From an uncultured Subdoligranulum sp. (GTDB lineage Bacteria; Bacillota; Clostridia; Oscillospirales; Ruminococcaceae), in the NCBI RefSeq assembly GCF_963931595.1, contig NZ_OZ007030.1, positions 1,976,481 to 2,040,480 of the forward strand: a DNA stretch of 64,000 bases, read 5' to 3'. The notes beneath the pieces were generated by a model. The model saw only the letters and a program-made list of their open reading frames with translations. It was not told the origin of the DNA and did not search any database. The translations under genes and the position numbers were made by a program. Shown piece by piece: positions 46,917-54,062 of the stretch (position 1 is the first letter of the stretch; each line of letters opens with the position of its first letter).

Positions 46917-47213
46917 TTATTCGCTTTTCCCGCCCTCGGTGCGTTTTTTCAGATAAGCCCGCGCTTCCTCGCTCGTCAGGGCAAGCCGGAGAAAGGCGGC
47001 GGCTTCCTCATCGGTCATGGTCTTGGCTTCCGGCACAATGCTCTCAAAGACTGCGCCTCGGACGACCAGCCGGTGGCTGCGCGTCCGGCGTTCCTCTTGG
47101 GATAACTTTTGCCGCAACACCTTTTCCCGATTTTCAAGCTGCCGGATTTTCTTCTTCCCGTCCTCAATCTCGGCTTGCAATTCCTCGCGTTTTTTTTCTC
47201 TCGGTTTCGTCAT
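46917..47213 (-). CDS. DUF3847 mobilization-associated protein
   Basis: This 98-residue protein has an N-terminal coiled coil (REKKREELQAEIEDGKKKIRQLENREKVLRQKL), then RTRSHRLVVRGAVFESIVPEAKTMTDEEAAAFL, which fits the DUF3847 family encoded directly upstream of MobA/MobL relaxases. A relaxosome accessory (MobC-like) role is likely by position. Confidence 0.8.
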   Translation of the reverse strand: MTKPREKKREELQAEIEDGKKKIRQLENREKVLRQKLSQEERRTRSHRLVVRGAVFESIVPEAKTMTDEEAAAFLRLALTSEEARAYLKKRTEGGKSE

Positions 47214-47248
47214 GGGTGGTCACTCCTTTCTACCTGTCGGCATAGAAA

Positions 47249-47279
47249 AAGGACAGTCGATTTCCTCGGCTGTCCTTTT
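47249..47279 (-). terminator. Rho-independent terminator after the rRNA methyltransferase gene
   Basis: AAAAGGACAG and CTGTCCTTTT pair around a 12-base loop and are followed on the minus strand by a T tract. It ends the methyltransferase transcript before the DUF3847 gene. Confidence 0.8.
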
Positions 47280-47344
47280 GATTAGGGTGTTTGGTTTACT
47301 CCGTTCTGCTCAATAAATGGGAATATTAAATATCAATACGCCCT

Positions 47345-48178
47345 TTAATACATTCCTATTAAAACATCAGCTTCGATTGTCAAATGTGTGAGAGTACGCC
47401 AATCAACGCAATCTTTTTCAACGCAAAAGAGAAGCGGCGTCATTTCAATAAACGACATTCTTTGTTCTGATGACAACTGTACGGTGGCTGAAACCGTTTC
47501 TCTTGAAATGGTTTTAAGATATTTCTCAAAATATTCAACGACAGACTCATTTGAATAATCTGGATTTTTCAAGTGTGCTTGCACTTTAGTCCTGATTTCC
47601 CTCAAATGATTTTTCGTAGGAATTACTTTCACAACATATCCGTTAGGAGATAGCAATCGCTGAAATTCTTTGTAGTGTGCAGGCGAAAATATGTCTAAAA
47701 TACAATCCATACTTCCGTCTTTCAAAGGGATTTTTGATAAGTCAGTAACAAACCACTTCACTGCTTTGCGCTTGTCTTTTTTTGATGCAATCTGTATTGC
47801 CTCCCTTGACAAGTCAAAGGCAAAGATGTTTCGTTCTGTTCTTTGCTGTATCTGCCTTGCATAGAAACCCTCGCCGCAACCAACATCTAAAATGTTTCTT
47901 ATAGATGGCGTATCAGAAATAAACTGTATGATTTTCTCCAACACAACATCATACATGCCATACTCCAAAATTTGGTGCCGGTTGTCAAAAGACCGCTTGC
48001 TGTAGTTGGTTTTGGGCGATGATTTTAACAACAAATTTACATACCCATATCTTGAAATATCAAAGCAATGTCCATGTCTACAAATTAGGCTATTGCCTTG
48101 TATATCCATTGATTTTGTGCAAATTGGGCATTGAAAATAAACCTTGCTGTCTGCAAAGCGTGATAAATTATTATTCAT
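47345..48178 (-). CDS. RlmA-family 23S rRNA (guanine-N1) methyltransferase
   Basis: This 277-residue protein has the RlmA layout. An N-terminal zinc finger (FQCPICTKSMDIQGNSLICRHGHCFDISRYGYVNLL) is followed by a SAM-binding fold (NILDVGCGEGFYARQIQ). A DCILDIFSPAHYKEFQRLL segment is also present. RlmA enzymes methylate G745 or G748 of 23S rRNA; the G748 enzyme TlrB gives tylosin resistance. The gene is AT-rich within GC-rich element DNA, so it is likely acquired cargo. GGAGG lies eight bases before its ATG. An inducible leader lies upstream. Confidence 0.85.
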   Translation of the reverse strand: MNNNLSRFADSKVYFQCPICTKSMDIQGNSLICRHGHCFDISRYGYVNLLLKSSPKTNYSKRSFDNRHQILEYGMYDVVLEKIIQFISDTPSIRNILDVGCGEGFYARQIQQRTERNIFAFDLSREAIQIASKKDKRKAVKWFVTDLSKIPLKDGSMDCILDIFSPAHYKEFQRLLSPNGYVVKVIPTKNHLREIRTKVQAHLKNPDYSNESVVEYFEKYLKTISRETVSATVQLSSEQRMSFIEMTPLLFCVEKDCVDWRTLTHLTIEADVLIGMY

Positions 48179-48186
48179 TTGTTTTT

Positions 48187-48257
48187 CCTCCGTAATTACA
48201 TCTCTGCTTCAATAAGCGAGTTATGCAATACGGATAACCGCAACATAACTCGCGGTT
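48187..48257 (-). promoter_or_regulatory. alternative hairpins between leader peptide and methyltransferase start
   Basis: Two mutually exclusive stems are visible on the minus strand: AACCGC/GCGGTT (48252-48257/48236-48241), and the longer GCGAGTTATG/CATAACTCGC (48244-48253/48216-48225). UCCGUA (48229-48234) can pair with UACGGA (48189-48194), which covers the methyltransferase Shine-Dalgarno sequence. The layout resembles erm-type attenuators. Which conformer is off is not determined. Confidence 0.65.
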
Positions 48258-48284
48258 TTATCTTAATCTCATAAATGTAACCAT
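48258..48284 (-). CDS. eight-residue leader peptide MVTFMRLR with MRLR stalling motif
   Basis: ATG at 48284 follows GGAGG by eight bases, and the frame MVTFMRLR ends at TAA (48258-48260). Leader peptides with MRLR (the ermD leader begins MTHSMRLR) stall ribosomes in the presence of macrolides. Placed before alternative hairpins and an rRNA methyltransferase, it very likely senses the drug. The function is inferred by analogy. Confidence 0.75.
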   Translation of the reverse strand: MVTFMRLR

Positions 48285-48332
48285 TGTGTTGTCCTCCAAT
48301 CAATTCCGCAGTATTACTCTGCTTTTAGAAAA

Positions 48333-48361
48333 AGTATAGCACAAAACTATGAACATTTCAA
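48333..48361 (-). promoter_or_regulatory. promoter of the leader/methyltransferase transcript
   Basis: TTGAAA (48356-48361) and TATACT (48333-48338) are exactly 17 bases apart on the minus strand. It is a near-consensus sigma-A promoter, starting transcription about 40 bases before the leader peptide, just after the stop of the upstream 98-residue gene. Confidence 0.8.
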
Positions 48362-48363
48362 CT

Positions 48364-48660
48364 CTATTTCAGCCTGTCGGCGACGTTGCTCTCTCTGGCA
48401 TACCGCCGCGCCGCTTCCCGCCGTTCCTCGCTGTATGGGGCGGTCAGACGGAAAGAGAAGCGGCCTTTCTCAATGTCAAACTCCATGCAGCCCGTTTCCG
48501 GGTCTGCGTCAGTCTGCTGGCAGATCGCCGGATAACGGCGGCTGTATGCAAGCAGACGCTTTTTCAAGGCGGTGTTGTGGGTGCGGATATGGATAAGGGG
48601 GTCTTTCTCGTCAAACCAAATATCGGTGGTCTTTTCCTGCTTGGTAAGCCCTGTTCTCAT
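48364..48660 (-). CDS. conserved mobile-element protein, related to the 20866-21147 gene
   Basis: This 98-residue protein (MRTGLTKQEKTTDIWFDEKDPLIHIRTHNTALKKRLLAYSRRYPAIC) ends APYSEERREAARRYARES. It shares layout and motifs with the 93-residue ICE protein beside topB. The family is unnamed and uncharacterised. A good ribosome binding site (AAAGGAG) precedes it. Confidence 0.7.
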   Translation of the reverse strand: MRTGLTKQEKTTDIWFDEKDPLIHIRTHNTALKKRLLAYSRRYPAICQQTDADPETGCMEFDIEKGRFSFRLTAPYSEERREAARRYARESNVADRLK

Positions 48661-48753
48661 GCAAACTCCTTTCTGTGCCCCTGTTACGCAATAGGGGCAT
48701 TTTTCGGGTGTTTTCTCCGGCTCTTGACTTGGAGAAAACGGCGTTTTTGACGA

Positions 48754-48794
48754 TAAAAACCGCCCGGACGTGGAATGTATCGTCGGGGCGGCTG
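48754..48794 (-). terminator. hairpin terminator after the 63-residue gene
   Basis: CCGCCC and GGGCGG pair on the minus strand and are followed by TTTTTATC. A second stem, TGCCCCT/AGGGGCA, lies at about 48686-48709, upstream of the next gene. Confidence 0.6.
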
Positions 48795-48986
48795 TTATCG
48801 CAAGATTTCCGATTTTTCCGGCTCTTGACCGTCAGACGCAGATAAACACGAACTGTCGGCAAGTATCGTCTTGAGCAGCTTGTCGCGGAATGTTTCTGTG
48901 CTGCTGTGATTGAAAAATAACTCCGCAACAATAGTCTGCCCGTTTCTCTGCGTCGTGATGATACTGTCGGGGGTCTGTTCTGCCAT
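48795..48986 (-). CDS. small protein downstream of recombinase 2, possibly TnpW-like
   Basis: This 63-residue protein (MAEQTPDSIITTQRNGQTIVAELFFNHSSTETFRDKLLKTILAD...) follows the serine recombinase gene. The short ITTQRNGQTIVAELFF..TETFRDKL core resembles TnpW-type proteins in size and pattern, but the match is weak. AAAGGAG precedes its ATG. Function is unknown. Confidence 0.5.
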   Translation of the reverse strand: MAEQTPDSIITTQRNGQTIVAELFFNHSSTETFRDKLLKTILADSSCLSASDGQEPEKSEILR

Positions 48987-49010
48987 AGGCAGCTCCTTTC
49001 TCCGGGCACA

Positions 49011-49045
49011 AAAGAGGGACTTCCCGTAGCCGGAAAATCCCTCTT
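49011..49045 (-). terminator. Rho-independent terminator after recombinase 2
   Basis: AAGAGGGA and TCCCTCTT pair with an inner CCGG stem and end on the minus strand in TTTTG. It lies 20 bases past the recombinase stop codon. Confidence 0.7.
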
Positions 49046-49064
49046 GGTTGTCGGTTATTCTGTT

Positions 49065-50915
49065 TTACTGTGCGGGCTGTGCGGCGGCGGTCTGCGCCTT
49101 TCTCCTTGCCCGGTATTCCCGCGCCTTGATACGCTCATACTCCCGCTGCTTTTCAAGGTTTCGCGCCCGGTACTCCCTTGAATACTTCCGGTGGTAGGCG
49201 CGGCTCTTTTCCTTTTTGGCTTCTTCGATTTCTTCCCGCATTTGCCGGATTTCCTGCTCTGTCGGCTCTGCAAGCTGCGTTACTTCGTTCTCAAATCTGC
49301 CGATATAGTTGAAATATATGCTGATGTGCTGGATTGCGTATCTCGCCCTTTTCTGGTCGCGCTCATGCACTTCAATCCTGCTGATAAACTCGTTGAGAAT
49401 GGCGGGGGTGAGGTCAGTAAAGGCGGCATGGCGTTCCGTCAGCTTCAAAAACTTCTGCGCCCGTCCTCCCGCGTTCTCATAAGCGGATAGCTGCTCTTGG
49501 AGTATGGAAAGCTCCGTTTTCAATGCGTAGTATTCTTCTGAATACTTCTGCGACATTTGCTCGTAGCGGTCTTGCGGGATAGTGCCGAGGGCGTTGTCCT
49601 CATAGAGCTTGTTCAGCACCTTGTCGATCTGTTCAAGGCGCGTCGTGATTTGTGGGATACGCTTCTGCTGCTTTTTGGTCTGGTCGGTCTGCTGCATGGC
49701 AAGGTTCTTTTTCACTAAGGCTTCAAACTCCGCCCGGTTGCTGATAGAATAGTCCTCGATTTTCTTCAGCACTTCCGCGACGGTCTGCATGAGCAAGTCC
49801 GCGTCAATGATGTGCGGGGAATGGCATTTGGGGTTTTTGGCTTTTCCCTTGTGGTACTCGCTGCAATAGGCAACGTGCCGCTTGCCGCCGTTTCTGTAAT
49901 CTATGCGGATGTGCATTTTTGCGCCGCAATCCTTACAGAAAAGCAAGCCCGACAAAGGGTGGATTTCCCCGTCCCCGTTGGGGCGTCTGACGGGCGCGTT
50001 TTCCAAAATCCGCTGTGCGGTTTCAAAGTCGGCGCGGTCAATAATCGGCTCATGCACATTTTCGGTTATCTGCCATTGGCTCCGGTCTACATAGTGGTTC
50101 CGCTTGTCCCGGAAATGCTTTGTAGTCTTGAAGTTGACTACATCGCCGCAATACTCCTGCCGTGTAAGGATATGGGTCAAAGTGGCTTTGTTCCACTTGT
50201 AACGGTTATCCTCATTGAGCGCCCTGTTTTTGCACGTTCCCCGCCCGCGCTCTTTCATGTAGAATGTGGGCGTTGGGATTTGCGCCTGCGTCAGATATAC
50301 GGCGATTTGGTTGCGGTTTTTCCCGTCCAGAAACAGGCGAAAAATCAAACGGACAACTCCGGCGGCTTCCTCGTCGATTATCCAAAAATCCTTGTTGTCC
50401 GGGGATTTGACATAGCCATAGAGAGCTTCGGTGGCAATCGGCTTTCCACTCATGCCCTTCGTCTTAATGCCGGTCTTTACTTTCTTGCTGATGTCCTTTG
50501 CGTACCACTCCGACATGATGTTGATAAAGGGCGCAAACTCCAATGTGTCGGGCTTCTCGCTGTCTATCCCGTTGTTGACCGCGATAAAGCGCACATTGTT
50601 CCGTCTGAATATCTCCATAGCGTTGCCGACTTGGAGATAGTCGCGCCCCCAGCGGGTCATGTCTTTCATAATACACACGCCGATTTTACCGTTTTCTACG
50701 TCCTCTATCATGCGGGAGTAGGCGGAGCGGTCGAAAAATCTGCCGCTTTCATCGTCGTCAATGTAGTGCCGGATATTCGTCAATTTTAGCTGTCTGGCGT
50801 AGCTTTCCAAAAACTTCTTCTGGTTCTGTATGGAGTTGCTTTCGCCGCCGTCCCTGTCCTCGTCGCCTACGGAAAGGCGGGAGTAAAGGGCTGTGATTTT
50901 GTTGTAATCATTCAT
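49065..50915 (-). CDS. large serine recombinase of element 2
   Basis: About 616 residues from the ATG at 50915 (GGAGG eight bases upstream). The N-terminal resolvase domain has ALYSRLSVGDEDRDGGESNSIQNQK (catalytic Ser) and MKDMTRWGRDYL. The recombinase domain (TKGMSGKPIATEALYGYV) and zinc ribbon (CKDCGAKMHIR...CSEYHKG) follow. A long coiled coil and a basic tail (YREKYSREYRARN-like, rich in R/K/Y) end the protein. The start codon is only 56 bp from the right junction in virD4. It likely mediates insertion and excision at TGG within that gene. Confidence 0.95.
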   Translation of the reverse strand: MNDYNKITALYSRLSVGDEDRDGGESNSIQNQKKFLESYARQLKLTNIRHYIDDDESGRFFDRSAYSRMIEDVENGKIGVCIMKDMTRWGRDYLQVGNAMEIFRRNNVRFIAVNNGIDSEKPDTLEFAPFINIMSEWYAKDISKKVKTGIKTKGMSGKPIATEALYGYVKSPDNKDFWIIDEEAAGVVRLIFRLFLDGKNRNQIAVYLTQAQIPTPTFYMKERGRGTCKNRALNEDNRYKWNKATLTHILTRQEYCGDVVNFKTTKHFRDKRNHYVDRSQWQITENVHEPIIDRADFETAQRILENAPVRRPNGDGEIHPLSGLLFCKDCGAKMHIRIDYRNGGKRHVAYCSEYHKGKAKNPKCHSPHIIDADLLMQTVAEVLKKIEDYSISNRAEFEALVKKNLAMQQTDQTKKQQKRIPQITTRLEQIDKVLNKLYEDNALGTIPQDRYEQMSQKYSEEYYALKTELSILQEQLSAYENAGGRAQKFLKLTERHAAFTDLTPAILNEFISRIEVHERDQKRARYAIQHISIYFNYIGRFENEVTQLAEPTEQEIRQMREEIEEAKKEKSRAYHRKYSREYRARNLEKQREYERIKAREYRARRKAQTAAAQPAQ

Positions 50916-50970
50916 GTGCATATCCTCCTGTGCGTCCATGTAGAGTTCTTTACACTTAAGATTATGCACT

Positions 50971-51279
50971 CCAGCGGGCGCTGCCATACTCCATACCGTG
51001 CCGGTACTTCTTGGCGTTCTTGCTTTTGAGATACACGGCCAATCGCAGGCCAGCGCCGCAGCACAGCCCCACCAGCAGGTCCAAAGGGTGCAGGCTGGGC
51101 CACCAGCTGGCCAGCGCCACCGGCAGCGTGGAGAAGAACGAAAGCATTTTTGCCGAAGCGTCCGCACCCACGGCCATCCGCCATCCTTCACCGAAGTTGG
51201 TTGCGAACAGCCCCATCAGGATATAGGGCATATTCAGCAAAAGGAGCTTTTTGATGTCAAGTTGCTTTTTCATCTTCAT
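50971..51279 (-). pseudogene. virD4: VirD4/TraG coupling protein, N-terminal part (split by element 2)
   Basis: From the ATG at 51279 (GGAG eight bases upstream, overlapping the pcfB stop) the frame encodes two membrane segments (LLLLNMPYILMGLFATNF; LDLLVGLCCGAGLRLAVYL) and GMEYGSARW, then SA and a stop in element DNA. GSARWG(T/A)HED is a conserved VirD4 junction, and WGTHED continues at 43162. Joining the halves gives 1839 bases in one frame. Confidence 0.92.
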
Positions 51280-51776
51280 CGTTCCAGCTCCTTCCGCTTG
51301 TTCCGGTCCACAACGGCGTGTTTCACCAGCTCTTTGAACTGGCTCAGCTTTGCCAGCACGGACGGACGCTCTGTTTTCTGCGCCTTTCTGACCTTCTTGC
51401 CGGTGTACTCGGTAAAGGCAGCGGTCAGGGCATCCGCATCGCGGCCTTTGAAAAAGATCAGGTACTTGGGCGGGGAGCTGCTGCGGTCCTTCTTCACCGC
51501 ATAGTCAACGCCGTATTTCCGGGCGATCTTTTCAAACTCCTTGATGGAGGGGTCGGTGATCTCGATGTTGGAAACGCCCTGATTCTGGCCGATCAGCTGC
51601 TTCACCGTCTGTTTGCCGTGGGGAATCACGGGGGTATCCCGGCTTTTCTGCTTTTGCAGCTTCTTTTCCTTGCGGTGGGCAAGGTACTTGGTGATGGCGG
51701 CCTTAAACAGCCGCCCGGTAAACTTTGTTCCGCTGACTACCAGCGTCAAAGTCCTGTTTTCCACTTCCTCCTGCAT
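51276..51776 (-). CDS. PcfB/DUF3801 relaxosome-coupling accessory protein
   Basis: This 166-residue protein begins MQEEVENRTLTLVVSGTKFTGRLFKAAITKYLAHRKEKK, the DUF3801/PcfB pattern. A central VSNIEITDPSIKEFEKIARKYGVDYAVKKD and KYLIFFKGRDADALTAAF segment and a basic tail follow. PcfB proteins link the relaxosome to the VirD4-type coupling protein. It directly precedes virD4 with an ATGA overlap. AAGGAGG precedes its start. Confidence 0.9.
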   Translation of the reverse strand: MQEEVENRTLTLVVSGTKFTGRLFKAAITKYLAHRKEKKLQKQKSRDTPVIPHGKQTVKQLIGQNQGVSNIEITDPSIKEFEKIARKYGVDYAVKKDRSSSPPKYLIFFKGRDADALTAAFTEYTGKKVRKAQKTERPSVLAKLSQFKELVKHAVVDRNKRKELER

Positions 51777-51823
51777 AGGTCATCGCCTCCTTTCCACGGA
51801 TTTTGCAGGGGTGGCGCTTGATA

Positions 51824-51865
51824 CTAAGGCGGGACCACCAGCCGCCGCAGCAGGTATTTCATCAT
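51824..51865 (-). CDS. possible 13-residue micropeptide upstream of pcfB
   Basis: ATGATG at 51865 has AAAGGAG six bases upstream and encodes MMKYLLRRLVVPP before TAG. It fills the gap between two operon genes. It could be a leader or a small membrane-associated peptide; the evidence is only the ribosome binding site and position. Confidence 0.3.
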   Translation of the reverse strand: MMKYLLRRLVVPP

Positions 51866-51877
51866 GGCAGGCTCCTT

Positions 51878-52198
51878 TCAACGCAGCTGATCGGAGCGGT
51901 CATAGTACAGATGTCCCTGGCGCACCTTGGCATGGCTGAGAATCTTGATGTGGCCCTTTTCCTGGTTCTCCAGGCTTTTCTGGTATCCGGCCTCCGTCAG
52001 AAACAGGCGGGTCCGTTCGCCTTTCCAGCCCACCGGCGAATCGTGGGTCAGCACATCGAAGATAATCATGTGCCGGGTGTCCTCGGCAAACCGCTCCAAA
52101 TCCATGTACTCATGGCCGTGGTAGTTCTGCGCCCCGGCCTTGAGCCGCATTTCCTCCATCAGCTGGCCCACGGTCTTACGCTCAGGCATGGCGCGCAC
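51878..52198 (-). CDS. small ICE protein, paralogue of the 53775-54050 gene (DUF5720-like)
   Basis: This 106-residue protein has FAEDTRHMIIFDVLTHDSPVGWKGERTRLFLTEAGYQKSL followed by HIKILSHAKVRQGHLYYD. The same RLFLTE.GYQ..L..Q and IKI..YAKV..GH patterns recur in the 91-residue protein at 53775-54050. Its name is uncertain; I associate the pattern with DUF5720. It overlaps the DUF4406-like gene by 17 bases. Confidence 0.65.
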   Translation of the reverse strand: MRAMPERKTVGQLMEEMRLKAGAQNYHGHEYMDLERFAEDTRHMIIFDVLTHDSPVGWKGERTRLFLTEAGYQKSLENQEKGHIKILSHAKVRQGHLYYDRSDQLR

Positions 52199-52544
52199 CT
52201 CCTTTCCCGCGTCCCTGGCCTTTCACAGTCAGGATACCGTCCAGGGTGGTAGCGGTGATCCGCAGGCGCTCAGCGGTGGCGATGTCATTCTTCACGGTCT
52301 CGTCGATGCCGTGGCCGCAGACCACCAGCACATGGGACCGGCGCAGATAGTCTCGCACCATATCCAGCCCGTCCTTGTGTTCCTGGGGAATCTCGTCCTT
52401 GAGGAAGGTGGACAAGAACAGAACCGGGCAGATGGGCGAATACCCGGCGTCGTACACCTGGCGGCAGTAGGTGGCAGCGTTCTCGGCGTTCTCATACTGG
52501 TTGTTGCTCCAGGGAGCCGTAATGTAGGCAAGAGGTCGTTTCAT
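52182..52544 (-). CDS. DUF4406/nucleoside deoxyribosyltransferase-like protein
   Basis: From the ATG at 52544 (AAAGGAT upstream) this 120-residue protein begins MKRPLAYITAPWSNNQYENAENAATYCRQVYDAGYSPICPVLF, with DMVRDYLRRSHVLVVCGHGIDETV. This is the Rossmann-like fold of nucleoside 2-deoxyribosyltransferase-like proteins of phages and ICEs. Substrate and role in the element are not known. Confidence 0.75.
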   Translation of the reverse strand: MKRPLAYITAPWSNNQYENAENAATYCRQVYDAGYSPICPVLFLSTFLKDEIPQEHKDGLDMVRDYLRRSHVLVVCGHGIDETVKNDIATAERLRITATTLDGILTVKGQGRGKGGARHA

Positions 52545-52592
52545 GACAAAATCCTTTCTCCCGGTATTGCCGGGCAACAGAAAAGCGGCTGT

Positions 52593-53486
52593 TTACCAGC
52601 CGCCTGTGTTCATATCGTGATTGACTTGTACGGTGTAGTGATTGCTGATCGTGGTGGGCGCGTTGAACAGCACTGCAAGCAAATACTGTTTCATATTGCG
52701 GACCTCCGTGGTGTTTTTCTGCATACCGTCCATGACAAATCGGATATGCTCGCTATCCAGCTTCAAGAACCGGGAGCGCACGACTTCATGGGGAAAGTCG
52801 CTGCCAGCGATCCGAGTGGTTTTACGTTTGGCACAAACGGTCTCCACCATCAGCTCCACAATCTCGTCCAGGTCCTCACGGTAGGTCGAAAACTCTCTGC
52901 ACAGATAGTCATACTCGATGTTCTCCAGAATCAATTCCCGATAATTTTCTATCTCTGAGACAGACATCGCATCCCTTCCTTTCCGTTCCGGCAGCTGTGC
53001 TGCCGCTGTTTCCCGGAAGGGAATGGAATCGGTACTTGCTCCATGAGTATTTTGTTTTTGAGTATTTGGTTTCTCTATATTTAATTCTGCGGGCTTTTCC
53101 GTATCCGGTTTATCCAGATACGGGTTTTCCGTATCTGGTGAAGCCGTATCTGGTACAGCCGTATCCGGCCTTGGCGTTTCTGGCTGCCTGGGCTGGGGTT
53201 TCTCATAAATCACATACTCGGTGTCGCTGATCCGGCCTTGTTGGTCCCGCAGCTGGTTCCGCACGATGTAACCGGCGGTTTCCAACTCCCGCAGCGCACT
53301 GCCGATGGCATCAACGCCCTCCTTGCAGATTTTCGCAAGTCCACGGGTAGTATAGTTCCAGTCATCAGGCAGGGATAACATCATGGAAAGAAGCCCCTTT
53401 GCCTTGAGGGATAGTTCGTGGTTCCGCAGGTGATGATTGCTCATCACGGTATAATCTTTGGTCCGTTCAATGCGAAAAACGGCCAT
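52593..53486 (-). CDS. DUF6017-type HTH replication/regulatory protein of the ICE
   Basis: From the ATG at 53486 (AAAGGAG eight bases upstream) this is a 297-residue protein. The N-terminal winged helix is FRIERTKDYTVMSNHHLRNHELSLKAKGLLSMMLSLPDDWNYTTRGLAKIC. A proline/aspartate/threonine-rich central repeat (PDTAVPDTASPDTE) follows. The C-terminal YRELILENIEYDYLCREF block is typical of DUF6017 proteins. It resembles replisome organisers and may help initiate replication of the ICE. Tandem CCGTATC(C/T)GG units code for the central repeat. Confidence 0.75.
   Translation of the reverse strand: MAVFRIERTKDYTVMSNHHLRNHELSLKAKGLLSMMLSLPDDWNYTTRGLAKICKEGVDAIGSALRELETAGYIVRNQLRDQQGRISDTEYVIYEKPQPRQPETPRPDTAVPDTASPDTENPYLDKPDTEKPAELNIEKPNTQKQNTHGASTDSIPFRETAAAQLPERKGRDAMSVSEIENYRELILENIEYDYLCREFSTYREDLDEIVELMVETVCAKRKTTRIAGSDFPHEVVRSRFLKLDSEHIRFVMDGMQKNTTEVRNMKQYLLAVLFNAPTTISNHYTVQVNHDMNTGGW
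53099..53168. repeat. tandem CCGTATCYGG repeats inside the DUF6017-type gene
   Basis: CCGTATC(C/T)GG occurs at 53099, 53129, 53144 and 53159, with a reversed copy at 53114. The spacing is 15 or 30 bp, which matches whole codons (PDT repeats), so either protein or DNA selection could explain it. Iterons inside a rep-like gene are possible. Confidence 0.45.
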
Positions 53487-53555
53487 TGACTTCACTCCTT
53501 TCTAATTTTAGGGCATGAAAAAAGCCACAATCCTTCGTGAAAAAGACTGTGGCTT

Positions 53556-53747
53556 TCAGCTGTTTTTGTTGTTCTGCCAGGGCCGGTAAGGACGCTTGTA
53601 CTTCGGCGGATGACTGAACATCGGCTCATGCTCCGAAAACGGGAGGGTCTGCAAAACCCGGTCAATGTCGGTGGATTCCATATCATACTGGGACTGGCAA
53701 CTTTCCCGGATGGCATCTTTGATGCTCTGGACAGTACACATATTCAT
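53556..53747 (-). CDS. small unknown ICE protein
   Basis: This 63-residue protein begins MNMCTVQSIKDAIRESCQSQYDMESTDIDRVLQTLPFSEHEPMF and has a basic proline-rich end. AAAGGAAAGGA precedes the start. No family is recognised. It lies between the partition genes and the DUF6017-type gene. Confidence 0.6.
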   Translation of the reverse strand: MNMCTVQSIKDAIRESCQSQYDMESTDIDRVLQTLPFSEHEPMFSHPPKYKRPYRPWQNNKNS

Positions 53748-53774
53748 TCCTTTCCTTTCGTAGTGATAATGAGT

Positions 53775-54050
53775 TTACGGGTGGCGGCGGCGCTTGTCCG
53801 GTTTGAAGTCGAGCACATGGCCCTCGATCACACGGGCATACCGCTTGATTTTGATTTCCCGACGCTTCTGGCTTACGAGGGCGGCCTGATACCCGTCCTC
53901 CGTAAGAAACAGCCGCATATCATCGCCGGGGCAGCCGTAGGAACAAGGGCGCTGAACGGAAAACTCGATCATCCAGCGGGTGCTGTCCTGAAAACGCTCT
54001 ACGGCCAAGATATTGTGTCCTTTCAGCTCACGGGCTGAAATATCCCTCAT
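53775..54050 (-). CDS. small ICE protein, paralogue of the 51878-52198 gene (DUF5720-like)
   Basis: This 91-residue protein begins MRDISARELKGHNILAVERFQDSTRWMIEF and has CSYGCPGDDMRLFLTEDGYQAALVSQKRREIKIKRYARV. It shares this pattern with the 106-residue protein upstream of pcfB, so the family is duplicated in the ICE. It follows parB by 12 bases. Function is unknown. Confidence 0.65.
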   Translation of the reverse strand: MRDISARELKGHNILAVERFQDSTRWMIEFSVQRPCSYGCPGDDMRLFLTEDGYQAALVSQKRREIKIKRYARVIEGHVLDFKPDKRRRHP

Positions 54051-54062
54051 AGGCGGCTCCTT

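Larger units (their letters stand above)
43160..50973 (-). mobile_element. guest element 2: serine-recombinase mobilizable element with rRNA methyltransferase, inserted in virD4
   Basis: The two halves of virD4 meet at this insertion, with TGG shared at both junctions (43160-43162 and 50971-50973), a length of 7811 bp. Its genes are a large serine recombinase next to the right junction, small accessory proteins, an RlmA-type methyltransferase with a leader, DUF3847, a MobA/MobL relaxase and a Toprim/AAA replication protein. All are on the minus strand. There is no mating channel, so it needs a helper, yet it disables the host ICE's own coupling protein. Confidence 0.9.

Noticed and set aside
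48611..49009. A 132-codon minus-strand frame across the 63-residue gene
   Set aside because: It overlaps two better-supported genes and a terminator and has no recognisable family.
53099..53168. CCGTATCYGG repeats taken as firm replication iterons
   Set aside because: The 15-bp spacing equals five codons and encodes a PDT repeat, so protein-level selection cannot be separated from DNA-level selection.
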